Made by a program: the position numbers and the translations under genes. Under the pieces are notes generated by a model, which had not been told where the DNA came from, did no database searches, and was given only the letters and a program-made list of their open reading frames with translations. Positions 16,269 through 23,801 of a stretch of 64,000 bases of DNA are shown here, one piece after another. The stretch is from an uncultured Subdoligranulum sp. (lineage in GTDB: Bacteria; Bacillota; Clostridia; Oscillospirales; Ruminococcaceae): contig CALZZE010000003.1 in the NCBI GenBank assembly GCA_945830575.1, forward strand, positions 95,645 through 159,644. The letters run 5' to 3'. Numbering within the stretch: the stretch's first letter is position 1; the number at the start of each line of letters is the position of its first letter.

Positions 16269-17212
16269 CAGCGCAGCCCCAGCCGGGCCAGCAGTCCCTT
16301 GGGCTTGCTGGCCTGCGACAGATAGTATTTCAAATCGTTCTCGTAGTTGGTGCCCCAGCAGCTTCGGTTGCGGCGCAGCGCAGGATTTTGGAAAATGCTT
16401 TCCAGAAAGTCCGCGCACAGACTGTCATCCACATACTGCTCCGCCCGGCAGCCGGGGCGCAGGATGGGGGCGCGGCAGATGGCAAGATACCGATCCCGGT
16501 CAGCGTCCAGCGCGTCCAGCGCGGCGATGAGGGCCGCGTCATCCGGGTAGGCGTCCGCCCACACGAAGGCGTCCGGGTTGAACTCCCCAAGAATCGCCGG
16601 GTCGCCCCAGTACACCGGCACACACCCGGCGGCAAAGGCGTCCACGATTTTTTCGGTGCAGTAGCCGGGGGTAGAACTGTTTTCAAAGGCGATGTTGAAC
16701 CGGCTTTGGGCCAGAAACGCCTGCTTGTCCGCCACCGGGCCGCCCACATTGTTGCGGTACTGCCCGCCGCTGGCCACCGGACGGTGACGGTTCAGCGCCT
16801 CAAAAAAGGCGTTGCGCCGCTGGGAAAAATCGTTGCTCACCACAAAGCTGCAAAACTGCGGCCGTTCGGTAAAGGCGGATTCCGGCAGCGTGTGCTTTTG
16901 CAGCGCCGGAGCCCAGGTGTCCCGCATGGCGTACAGCGGCAGGCGCAGATAGCGCCCGTCGTAGTCCAGCAGCGGGAACCCCATGGCGTAATCGTACAGG
17001 TTCAGGTCGGGCCAGCTGTCCTCGCCGGAAAACTGGATGCGCACACAGTCATACTGCAAAAACGTATGGCCGAAGGTGCCGCACACAACAAAATCCGGGG
17101 CGGAGGACTGGTCGATCTGCCAGCCCCGCCGTTCCAGCGCCCGGGTAAAGTAGTTGTCGCGGGCGTCCCAGTCGGGGGCAAGGTCGCAAAAGCGCAGCTT
17201 GACGGTGGGCAT
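16268..17212 (-). CDS. GT10 family glycosyltransferase (alpha-fucosyltransferase-like)
   Basis: 314 residues. The C-terminal half carries the GT10 donor-binding signature: FNIAFENSSTPGYCTEKIVDAF followed by GCVPVYWGDP, and further NFDAF-like acceptor elements (NPDAFVWADAYPDD). GT10 enzymes transfer fucose from GDP-fucose in alpha-1,3 or alpha-1,4 linkage, as in Helicobacter Lewis-antigen enzymes. No membrane helix is seen, and there is no heptad-repeat tail. Whether the donor is GDP-fucose here is unproven; no GDP-fucose synthesis genes are nearby. It lies in an operon with housekeeping genes, 4 bases after the NUDIX gene, an unusual setting for this family. Confidence 0.85.
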   Translation of the reverse strand: MPTVKLRFCDLAPDWDARDNYFTRALERRGWQIDQSSAPDFVVCGTFGHTFLQYDCVRIQFSGEDSWPDLNLYDYAMGFPLLDYDGRYLRLPLYAMRDTWAPALQKHTLPESAFTERPQFCSFVVSNDFSQRRNAFFEALNRHRPVASGGQYRNNVGGPVADKQAFLAQSRFNIAFENSSTPGYCTEKIVDAFAAGCVPVYWGDPAILGEFNPDAFVWADAYPDDAALIAALDALDADRDRYLAICRAPILRPGCRAEQYVDDSLCADFLESIFQNPALRRNRSCWGTNYENDLKYYLSQASKPKGLLARLGLR

Positions 17213-17216
17213 GGCG

Positions 17217-17753
17217 TTACGCCTCCCGCAGACGGGCGTACTTCAGCAGCGCCGCCGCCGTTTTGCTGTCCCGGATCTCGTCCTTCATTACCATGTCCAG
17301 CGCCTTGGCAAAGGGCAGCTTCACCACATCGAGAAACTCCCCCTGGTCCAGATGCTGGGGCACCGCGTGCAGGCCGCGGGCGGCATACATGTAAATTTTT
17401 TCGCTGTCGTAGCCCACTGTGGGATACAGCACGCCCAGATCGATGAACTCATCGGCGGTGACGCCGCATTCCTCGCTAAGCTCCCGCTTGGCGGCCTCGA
17501 AGGGGTCCTCCCCGGCCTCCAGCTTGCCGGCAGGCAGCTCCCAGATCTCCTCCTCCAGCGCGTAGCGGTACTGGCGCACCAGATACACCTCGTCGCTGTC
17601 GGTGACGGCCAGCACGCAGGCGCCGCCGTGGTGATGCACGATCTCCCGATAGCCGGCGGAGCCGTCCTCCAGCTCCACGGTGTCCACCGTGACGCGGATG
17701 ACCTTGCCCTCAAAAATCGTGGTGGAATCCAGTGTAGTCTCAATATGTGCCAT
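17217..17753 (-). CDS. NUDIX hydrolase, ADP-ribose pyrophosphatase-like
   Basis: 178 residues, cytosolic. The complete NUDIX box GKLEAGEDPFEAAKRELSEECGV (positions near 95-117) follows the pattern GX5EX7REUXEEXGU, with the tyrosine-containing VYLVRQYRYALEEEIWELPAG just before it, as in ADP-ribose pyrophosphatases of the NudF type. It would split ADP-ribose to AMP and ribose 5-phosphate. The start ATG at 17753 has AAGGGGG upstream and is 31 bases from a consensus promoter; longer frames overlap the divergent SCIFF gene and are rejected. First gene of a three-gene operon. Confidence 0.9.
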   Translation of the reverse strand: MAHIETTLDSTTIFEGKVIRVTVDTVELEDGSAGYREIVHHHGGACVLAVTDSDEVYLVRQYRYALEEEIWELPAGKLEAGEDPFEAAKRELSEECGVTADEFIDLGVLYPTVGYDSEKIYMYAARGLHAVPQHLDQGEFLDVVKLPFAKALDMVMKDEIRDSKTAAALLKYARLREA

Positions 17754-17783
17754 AATAACAGCCCCCTTGTAAACTCTTCTTCT

Positions 17784-17813
17784 ATTGTACGGCGGGCAGG
17801 GGCAGAATGTCAA
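17784..17813 (-). promoter_or_regulatory. promoter of the NUDIX-GT10-methyltransferase operon
   Basis: Minus strand -35 TTGACA (17813-17808), 18-base spacer, -10 TACAAT (17789-17784). Its -35 box forms a 7-bp inverted repeat with the -35 of the divergent SCIFF promoter (TGTCAAG at 17808-17814, CTTGACA at 17822-17828). Confidence 0.8.
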
Positions 17814-17822
17814 GGCACTCCC

Positions 17823-17851
17823 TTGACATTTCCACCGGTTCCGTGTACAAT
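17823..17851 (+). promoter_or_regulatory. promoter of the SCIFF locus
   Basis: -35 TTGACA (17823-17828), 17-base spacer, -10 TACAAT (17846-17851); 33 bases before scfA. Both divergent -10 boxes are TACAAT followed by AGAA. Confidence 0.85.
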
Positions 17852-17883
17852 AGAACCATACTATTAAAAGGGGTGACTGTTTT

Positions 17884-18030
17884 ATGAAGCACATCCAGAC
17901 TCTCGAGACCCGCGATATGGCGAAGAGCCTGCAGAACGGCGGTTGCGGCGAGTGCCAGACCTCCTGCCAGAGTGCCTGCAAGACCAGCTGCGGCATTGCC
18001 AACCAGCCTTGCGAGAAGAACGAGAAATAA
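17884..18030 (+). CDS. scfA: SCIFF ranthipeptide precursor (six cysteines in forty-five residues)
   Basis: 48-residue ribosomal peptide. It begins MKHIQTLETRD, matching the conserved leader of SCIFF peptides, and has exactly six cysteines at 21, 24, 28, 32, 36 and 43 in the core (GGCGECQTSCQSACKTSC). In the characterised family, the radical SAM partner forms sulfur-to-gamma-carbon thioether links from these cysteines. ATG 17884 has AAGGGGTGA upstream. It has its own consensus promoter, and a hairpin terminator separates it from the maturase gene, which should give more peptide than enzyme. The final processed product and its role are unknown. Confidence 0.95.
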   Translation: MKHIQTLETRDMAKSLQNGGCGECQTSCQSACKTSCGIANQPCEKNEK

Positions 18031-18049
18031 TTGTTCGCCACTGGCCTGC

Positions 18050-18081
18050 GCCGGACGCTGCAAAGCGCTCCGGCCTTTTTT
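18050..18081 (+). terminator. terminator/attenuator between scfA and scfB
   Basis: Stem GCCGGACGCT (18050-18059) / AGCG-C-TCCGGC (18064-18074) with a GCAA tetraloop and a one-base bulge, then six T. Partial read-through would supply scfB. Confidence 0.8.
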
Positions 18082-18098
18082 GTGAATAGAGGGATACT

Positions 18099-19532
18099 AT
18101 GATCCATGCTTACCAATTAAACGGCTACAACATTGTGCTGGACGTGTACAGCGGCAGCGTCCACGCGGTGGACGAGCTGGCCTATGACGCCATCCGCCTG
18201 CTGGACGCAGGCATCCCACGTCAGGAAATTTCCGCGCAGCTGTGCGAGAAATACGCCGTCTCCCCGCAGGATGCGGCGGACGTGTTTGAGGATATCGACG
18301 AGCTGACGGCGCAGGGGAAACTCTTTGCCCCGGACACCTACGCCGGCCACGCCTTTGACTTCAAGAACCGCTCCAACGTGGTCAAGGCGCTGTGCCTGCA
18401 CGTGGCGCACACCTGCAATCTGAACTGCTCCTACTGCTTTGCGGCGCAGGGCAAATTCCACGGTGAGACCGGCCTGATGAGCTTTGAGACCGGCAAGCGG
18501 GCGCTGGATTTTCTGGTGGAACACTCCGGCACCCGGCACAATCTGGAGGTGGACTTCTTCGGCGGCGAGCCGCTGATGAATTTTGAGGTCTGCAAGCAGC
18601 TGGTGGCCTACGCCCGCAGCATCGAACAGCAGTACGACAAAAATTTCCGGTTCACCCTCACCACCAACGGCATTGGCATCACCGATGAGGTCATCGAGTG
18701 GGCCAATCAGGAGTGCCATAACGTGGTGCTGTCGCTGGATGGCCGCAAGGAGGTCAACGACCGGTTCCGGGTGGACTTGGCGGGCAACGGCAGCTATGAC
18801 CGCATCGTGCCCAAATTCCAGAAATTCGTGGCCGCCCGCGGCGGGCAGGGCTACTACATGCGCGGCACTTTTACGCATCATAACGTGGATTTTACAAACG
18901 ATCTGTTCCACATGGCGGACGATCTGGGCTTTACCGAGCTGTCCATGGAGCCGGTGGTGGCCCCGCCGGATTCCCCCGAGGCCCTCACCGCCGAGGATCT
19001 GCCCAAGCTGTTTGAGCAGTACGAGATTCTGGCAAAGGATATGCTGCGCCGCCAGCGGGAGGGCAGACCCATCACCTTCTACCACTACATTCTGGACCTG
19101 AAGCATGGGCCGTGCATTTACAAGCGCATTTCCGGCTGCGGTTCCGGCACCGAGTACATGGCGGTGACCCCGTGGGGCGACCTGTACCCCTGCCACCAGT
19201 TTGTGGGCGACCCGGCCTACAAGCTGGGCGATGTGTGGAACGGCGTGACCAACACGGCGCTGCGGGACGAGTTCAAGCTGTGCAACGTCTACGCCCGTCC
19301 CGGCTGCAAGGACTGCTGGGCGCGGCTGTACTGTGCCGGCGGCTGCGCCGCCAACGCGCTGCACGCCACCGGGGACATCCACGGCGTGTATGAGCAGGGC
19401 TGCGAAATTTTCCGCAAGCGCATCGAGTGCGCCGTGATGATGAAGGTGGCCGAGCAGTTGGACCCGGCGCTGGCCGCCAACGCGGTGCATTTTGAGAGCG
19501 ACTGCGACGGCTGCGGCGAGGGCGAAGAATAA
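18099..19532 (+). CDS. scfB: thioether cross-link-forming SCIFF peptide maturase (radical SAM/SPASM)
   Basis: 477 residues. The N-terminal part (about 1-95) resembles a peptide-binding RRE domain (IVLDVYSGSVHAVDELAYDAIRLLD). The radical SAM cluster motif is CNLNCSYCF near residue 107, followed by FFGGEPLMNF. The C-terminal SPASM domain has the cysteine series from CGSGTEYMAV through YPCHQF, CKDCWARLYCAGGC to GCEIF...IEC, binding two auxiliary iron-sulfur clusters. It matches the CteB-type maturase that forms thioether cross-links in SCIFF peptides. ATG 18099 has AGAGGG upstream; it lies 68 bases after scfA. Confidence 0.95.
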   Translation: MIHAYQLNGYNIVLDVYSGSVHAVDELAYDAIRLLDAGIPRQEISAQLCEKYAVSPQDAADVFEDIDELTAQGKLFAPDTYAGHAFDFKNRSNVVKALCLHVAHTCNLNCSYCFAAQGKFHGETGLMSFETGKRALDFLVEHSGTRHNLEVDFFGGEPLMNFEVCKQLVAYARSIEQQYDKNFRFTLTTNGIGITDEVIEWANQECHNVVLSLDGRKEVNDRFRVDLAGNGSYDRIVPKFQKFVAARGGQGYYMRGTFTHHNVDFTNDLFHMADDLGFTELSMEPVVAPPDSPEALTAEDLPKLFEQYEILAKDMLRRQREGRPITFYHYILDLKHGPCIYKRISGCGSGTEYMAVTPWGDLYPCHQFVGDPAYKLGDVWNGVTNTALRDEFKLCNVYARPGCKDCWARLYCAGGCAANALHATGDIHGVYEQGCEIFRKRIECAVMMKVAEQLDPALAANAVHFESDCDGCGEGEE

Positions 19533-19540
19533 AAGCAACA

Positions 19541-19571
19541 AGCGGGCGGCTCCCTTAGGGGGCCGCCCGCT
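19541..19571. terminator. bidirectional terminator of scfB and the ZIP gene
   Basis: 14-bp stem AGCGGGCGGCTCCC / GGGGGCCGCCCGCT with one G-T pair and loop TTA. Confidence 0.8.
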
Positions 19572-19586
19572 TAGTGTATCCGGTCG

Positions 19587-20369
19587 TTATCCCAGCGCTA
19601 CGTCCAGCGCCATCATGATGGTGAAGCCTGCCGCAAAGGCCAGCGTGCCAATGTTGGAGTGCTCCCCGGCGGACATTTCCGGGATCAGCTCCTCCACCAC
19701 CACGTACATCATGGCGCCCGCCGCAAAGGCCAGCAGCACCGGCAGGGCGGGCAGCACCCAGGAGGCCGCCAGAATGGTGAGCAGCGCGCCGACAGGCTCC
19801 ACGATGCCGGAGAGCGCCCCGTAACCGAAGGCTTTGCGGCGGCTCATGCCCTCTGCTTTCAGGGGCATCGAGATGATGGCCCCCTCGGGGAAGTTCTGGA
19901 TGGCAATGCCCAGCGCCAGCGCCATGGCGGCGGCCGCCGTCATCTGGCTGCTGCCGGACAGCCATCCCGCAAACACCACGCCCACGGCCATACCCTCGGG
20001 AATGTTGTGCAGCGTCACGGCCAGCACCAGCATGGTGCTGCGCCGCAGCCTGCTGTGGGGGCCTTCCGGCTCATTGCTGCTCACGTGCAGGTGGGGGATG
20101 AGGGTATCCAGCGCCAGCAGGAACAGGATGCCCAGCCAGAAGCCCGCCGCCGCAGGGGCAAAGGCCCAGCGGCCCAGCCCCTCGCACTGGTCCATCGCGG
20201 GGATGAGCAGGCTCCACACCGAGGCCGCCACCATCACGCCCGCCGCAAAGCCGGAGAGAAGGCGCTGTACCCAGTCCTTCAAATCATTCTTCAAAAACAA
20301 CACGCAACCCGCGCCTGCGGCCGTGCCCACAAAGGGGATGCAGACGCCGAGAACAGCTTGAAAATTCAT
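19587..20369 (-). CDS. ZIP family metal transporter
   Basis: 260 residues with about eight membrane helices. The metal-site helix IV reads LAVTLHNIPEGMAVGV and helix V IAIQNFPEGAIISMPL, the two ZIP hallmark motifs; the loop between helices III and IV has HLHVSSNEPEGPH as metal ligand region. Related bacterial proteins (ZupT, GufA-like) take up zinc, iron or other divalent ions. The ATG at 20369 overlaps the stop of the upstream Cys-rich gene (ATGA), so it is translationally coupled. Last gene of the DGC operon. Confidence 0.9.
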   Translation of the reverse strand: MNFQAVLGVCIPFVGTAAGAGCVLFLKNDLKDWVQRLLSGFAAGVMVAASVWSLLIPAMDQCEGLGRWAFAPAAAGFWLGILFLLALDTLIPHLHVSSNEPEGPHSRLRRSTMLVLAVTLHNIPEGMAVGVVFAGWLSGSSQMTAAAAMALALGIAIQNFPEGAIISMPLKAEGMSRRKAFGYGALSGIVEPVGALLTILAASWVLPALPVLLAFAAGAMMYVVVEELIPEMSAGEHSNIGTLAFAAGFTIMMALDVALG

Positions 20370-20650
20370 GAGACATCCTTTCGTTTTGCCAAGTCCGCCA
20401 GCTCCGGGAACCGGGCCAGCACAGCGGCGTAATGATCCGGGTCATGGGGGAACAGGCAGCCGCTGCAATCCTTGATCTCTTTCTCAGTGTAACGGAAATC
20501 CCCGCCGCAGCCCTCGCCCAGCGCATACAGCGGGCAGTAGCAGAACAGGCAGTTGAAGGCCGCCGGGTCCGCCCCGGCATGGCAGGGGAAATAGGGGCAG
20601 TCCCGGTTGGCGAAGTACCCCGCGCCGTTGGTCAGCCGCTCAGTTTTCAC
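20366..20650 (-). CDS. cysteine-rich small domain protein
   Basis: 94 residues, cytosolic, matching the Cys-rich small domain family: NRDCPYFPCHAG, FNCLFCYCPLYALGEGCGGDF and KDCSGCLFPHDPDHY give nine cysteines plus histidines, likely metal or cluster binding. Family members often neighbour cobalamin or metal genes; the function is unknown. The best start is GTG 20650, which lies inside the end of the upstream cyclase gene (overlap 11 bases); a longer reading frame is a shadow of that gene. It overlaps the following ZIP gene, which supports a metal-related role by context only. Confidence 0.75.
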   Translation of the reverse strand: MKTERLTNGAGYFANRDCPYFPCHAGADPAAFNCLFCYCPLYALGEGCGGDFRYTEKEIKDCSGCLFPHDPDHYAAVLARFPELADLAKRKDVS

Positions 20651-22499
20651 AGATGCGGAACCCGCCTTTCTTGCTCTGCTTGACCTGATACAGGGCCGCG
20701 TCGGCCTTTTTGTACAGCACATCCAGCGCGGTGCCCGCATCGGGGGCCACCGCCACGCCGGCGGAACCGGTGATGCACACCGTCTTATCGCTGCCCTCGT
20801 ATTGCAGATGCAGTTTATCCATCAGCTGCTGCAGCCGGTTTTCCAGCCGCTCCCGGGAATCCGGGGCGCGGAACAGCACCATGAATTCGTCGCCGCCCAG
20901 ACGGGCCACCACATCCTCCTCCCGGAAGTGATGCCGCAAAATCTGTGCCACCTCCCGCAGAGCCCGGTCGCCAGACTGATGACCCAGCGTATCGTTGAGG
21001 TTTTTGAAATTGTCCAGATCCAGCACCATGAAGGCGAGCTGCTGGCCCGGTTCCAGCTTCTGCAGCCGGGCAATGATTTTTTCCCGGCCATAGCTGCGGT
21101 TGTCCAGCCCGGTGAGGAAGTCCTTCTCCGCCCGGTCCCGCAGCTCCAGCTCGCTGCGCTTGGTCTCGGTGATGTTGCGGAAGGTCAGATACGCCATCTG
21201 CCGGCCGTTTTCATCCTCATCCATGTGCAGGCTGCACTGGCGCCAGTCCAGCTTGCCGTCCCGGCCCTTCACCTGATACTCCAGCACGAATTCCCGCTGC
21301 CCGTCCCGGAAATGCTGCATCAGGTGTTTGCTGTTGAAGCAATCCAGAAGCTGCTGCCGGTATTGGGGTGTGACGACCTTGTGGACGATGTCTGCCATCA
21401 CCCGGTCAAAAGACATGTCGAAGGTGCAGGGGGCGATGATGCTCTCGGTGCCGCGCACCATCCGGTTGGCTTGCAGATCCACCACCAGAAATCCCAGAGT
21501 GTCCGCCATCAGCCGGCTGCGCAGCTCCTTCTCGGAGCGCACCAGACTGGTCTGGGCGCTGAGGATCCAGCCGATGAGACCCAGAAACAGCACCACCACG
21601 GCCGCGCCGCATTTCAGCATGAGCAGCTTCAGGTCGGAGCCGAGCAGCGTCTGCACCGAGGTCTGCACCTCGGACTGGCAGACCGCCGTGACCACCATCC
21701 AGCCGTTCACATCGGTGCGTTCCATGTAAATTTCGTGTTCGCCGGCGTGGAACTGCACCCCGCCGTCCAGAGCCAGTTCCGCCGAAATGTCCTCCAGCGT
21801 GCGGGACAGGTTCATAGCAGCCAGATCAGTCATCAGATTGTCCCCGGCGAGGAACCCGTCCTCGCTGACGCCGCGGGTGCCGATCAGGTAGTTGCCGTCC
21901 TGGTCCACCACCCGCACGTGGCTGGAATTTTCCAGCCGGGTACCGGCGTAGGGGTCAAACCAGTTGTCCAGCGACAGTGCACCCTGCAGCATGCCGCGCA
22001 CATGGCCGCTGTCGTCCCACACGGGCACAGCCACCACGAAAACCCGGTTGGCGGAAATGCGGGAATGTTCCACGCCGGAGATGGTTCCCTGTCCCTGCAT
22101 GGCCTGCTGGAAATAGGGGCGGTCCGCCACATCGGCGTTGATGCTGGCGGTGGTGTACATCCGGCCGTCCGGCCCGGACAGCGCCAGCCGGTCAAAGTCC
22201 ATGGGGCCGACCACGTTGCGCAGATGCTTCAGATTTTCCTCGGTGACCAGCTCTCCCTCGGGCAGCATTTCCGCCAGCGCGTTCAGCGTGTCCAGATATC
22301 CCTGCAAACGCTGTTCCACCATCAGGCGGCCCTGCTTGGCAAGCTCGGCCACATTTTCCTTCTGGCTGTTGTACTGCCGATAATAGATGCGGGTGTTGAA
22401 ATCGTACAAGGCAAAGGCAACGATGGCAACCACCGCCAGCACCAGAGCCGCGGCGGCAGCGAGCCGCTTTTTCAGCCCGGCTTTTTCTTTTGACACCAT
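20640..22499 (-). CDS. membrane diguanylate cyclase (Cache-PAS-GGDEF)
   Basis: 619 residues. A first helix (about residues 10-32) and a second near 287-310 enclose an extracellular dCache-type sensor domain; then a PAS domain (about 330-450) and a GGDEF domain. The active motif RLGGDEFMVLF is at about 535-539, and an inhibitory RxxD site (REED) lies five residues upstream, so product inhibition is expected. It should make c-di-GMP in response to an outside ligand. The ATG at 22499 has AAGGAAGTG upstream; the longer N-terminal extension has no ribosome site. No clear promoter or terminator separates it from the glycosyltransferase cluster. Confidence 0.9.
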   Translation of the reverse strand: MVSKEKAGLKKRLAAAAALVLAVVAIVAFALYDFNTRIYYRQYNSQKENVAELAKQGRLMVEQRLQGYLDTLNALAEMLPEGELVTEENLKHLRNVVGPMDFDRLALSGPDGRMYTTASINADVADRPYFQQAMQGQGTISGVEHSRISANRVFVVAVPVWDDSGHVRGMLQGALSLDNWFDPYAGTRLENSSHVRVVDQDGNYLIGTRGVSEDGFLAGDNLMTDLAAMNLSRTLEDISAELALDGGVQFHAGEHEIYMERTDVNGWMVVTAVCQSEVQTSVQTLLGSDLKLLMLKCGAAVVVLFLGLIGWILSAQTSLVRSEKELRSRLMADTLGFLVVDLQANRMVRGTESIIAPCTFDMSFDRVMADIVHKVVTPQYRQQLLDCFNSKHLMQHFRDGQREFVLEYQVKGRDGKLDWRQCSLHMDEDENGRQMAYLTFRNITETKRSELELRDRAEKDFLTGLDNRSYGREKIIARLQKLEPGQQLAFMVLDLDNFKNLNDTLGHQSGDRALREVAQILRHHFREEDVVARLGGDEFMVLFRAPDSRERLENRLQQLMDKLHLQYEGSDKTVCITGSAGVAVAPDAGTALDVLYKKADAALYQVKQSKKGGFRICEN

Positions 22500-22754
22500 C
22501 ACCACTTCCTTCTGCTTTCCATGATACAGGATGTACAGAGAAACCGAACAGTTCTTTTCCTTGCTTTGTGTCGTTCTCTGTTTGTTTGACAAGATATGTG
22601 TGATTTTTTCGGGGACAAATGGTTCGTCCTCCCAGTCCTGCGCGGCGATGCCGCCCCGGGACTGCACACGCATTGACCTTCCCCCTCTCCATACATGGTC
22701 GTTCTTTCCAATATATGCAGCGGGGAAAGGTTTTAGAACGGATTTTCCAAAAAA

Positions 22755-23801
22755 TTATTCGCGGCATCGGCGGCCCAGATACAGATAATAGGTCAGCCAG
22801 TCCAGCTTGGCGCGGGCGGCGTCATTGCCGGCAGCCATCCGCAGCAGCGGCAGGCTGCGCCACAGACAGGGCAGGTAATAGGGGCTGACGCTGCGCTCGG
22901 TTTTCATTTGAGTCAGCAGCCCCCGCAGCCAGGGATGCGCCAGCGCCGCAGCGGCCTTACGGCGGCGCTGGGGTTTGGGAAGCGGGTCCCGGTTCAGAAT
23001 GTCCGCCGCGCCCTCGGCGTACACCCGCAGCTGGGCGCGGTGCAGGGGGATGATGTCGGCGGCGGGGCAGGCTGCGGTGGTGCAGGCGATGTTCAGCTTT
23101 GTGAAATGCTGGGGCCAGATGTCACAGTAGTCCCCGTGATACCGGGTGGACAGTGTGCCGGTGCGGCTGCAATCGTAGAAGGTCAGCGCGCTGTCCAGCA
23201 CGGTGTAATGAAAACCGGGGACGGTCTGCCCCAGCAGCGCCAGATAATCCAGCACGTATTGCAGGTCTTCTCCCAGCGTGAACCGGGTGTCGAACCGCAG
23301 CGATTTGGCAAGCTCCGCCCGGTACAGTTTGTTCCAGGGCATGGCGATGAGGCAGTCCAGATACAGCCGCGCCAGTGCGCTTTGGGGGCGGGGACTGGCG
23401 GCGGCAGTCACGGGAGCAGGGTCGGCCTCATCGTCGGTATAATGCCACAAAACAAAGGCGTCCGGGTCGGCCTGCTGGACCTCCAGCGCTGCCTGCAAGG
23501 CGCCGGGACGCAGTGCGTCGTCGGAATCCAGAAACACAATATAGTCCGCGTCGGCGGCGGCAAGCCCCGCGTTGCGGGCGCTGGAAACGCCGCCGTCCTC
23601 CTTGTGAATGACCTGTACCCGGGGGTCACGGGCGGCCCAGGCGTCGCACAGCGCGCCGCTGGCATCGGGGCTGCCGTCATCCACCAGCACGCAGCAGACG
23701 CCGCCTGTCACCCGCTGGCGCAGGATGCTGGCTACGCAGCGGTCCAGCGTGGCCTCGGCCCGGTACACCGGCACCACCACGCAGACAGCCGGGCGGCTCA
23801 T
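22755..23801 (-). CDS. family 2 glycosyltransferase
   Basis: 348 residues. A typical GT-A fold start (AVCVVVPVYRAEATLDRCVASILRQ), the Asp in LVDDGSPDASG, and the DxD-type FLDSDDALRPG near residue 95. No membrane helix, so a cytosolic or peripheral enzyme adding a sugar to a lipid-linked or protein acceptor. Donor sugar unknown. Last gene of the nine-gene cluster; its ATG overlaps the stop of the preceding GT4 gene (ATGA). After it about 255 bases hold no gene and no obvious terminator. Confidence 0.88.
   Translation of the reverse strand: MSRPAVCVVVPVYRAEATLDRCVASILRQRVTGGVCCVLVDDGSPDASGALCDAWAARDPRVQVIHKEDGGVSSARNAGLAAADADYIVFLDSDDALRPGALQAALEVQQADPDAFVLWHYTDDEADPAPVTAAASPRPQSALARLYLDCLIAMPWNKLYRAELAKSLRFDTRFTLGEDLQYVLDYLALLGQTVPGFHYTVLDSALTFYDCSRTGTLSTRYHGDYCDIWPQHFTKLNIACTTAACPAADIIPLHRAQLRVYAEGAADILNRDPLPKPQRRRKAAAALAHPWLRGLLTQMKTERSVSPYYLPCLWRSLPLLRMAAGNDAARAKLDWLTYYLYLGRRCRE

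Noticed and set aside
20607..22493. 628-residue plus-strand frame opposite the diguanylate cyclase
   Set aside because: Shadow frame; the minus strand carries GGDEF and Cache motifs.
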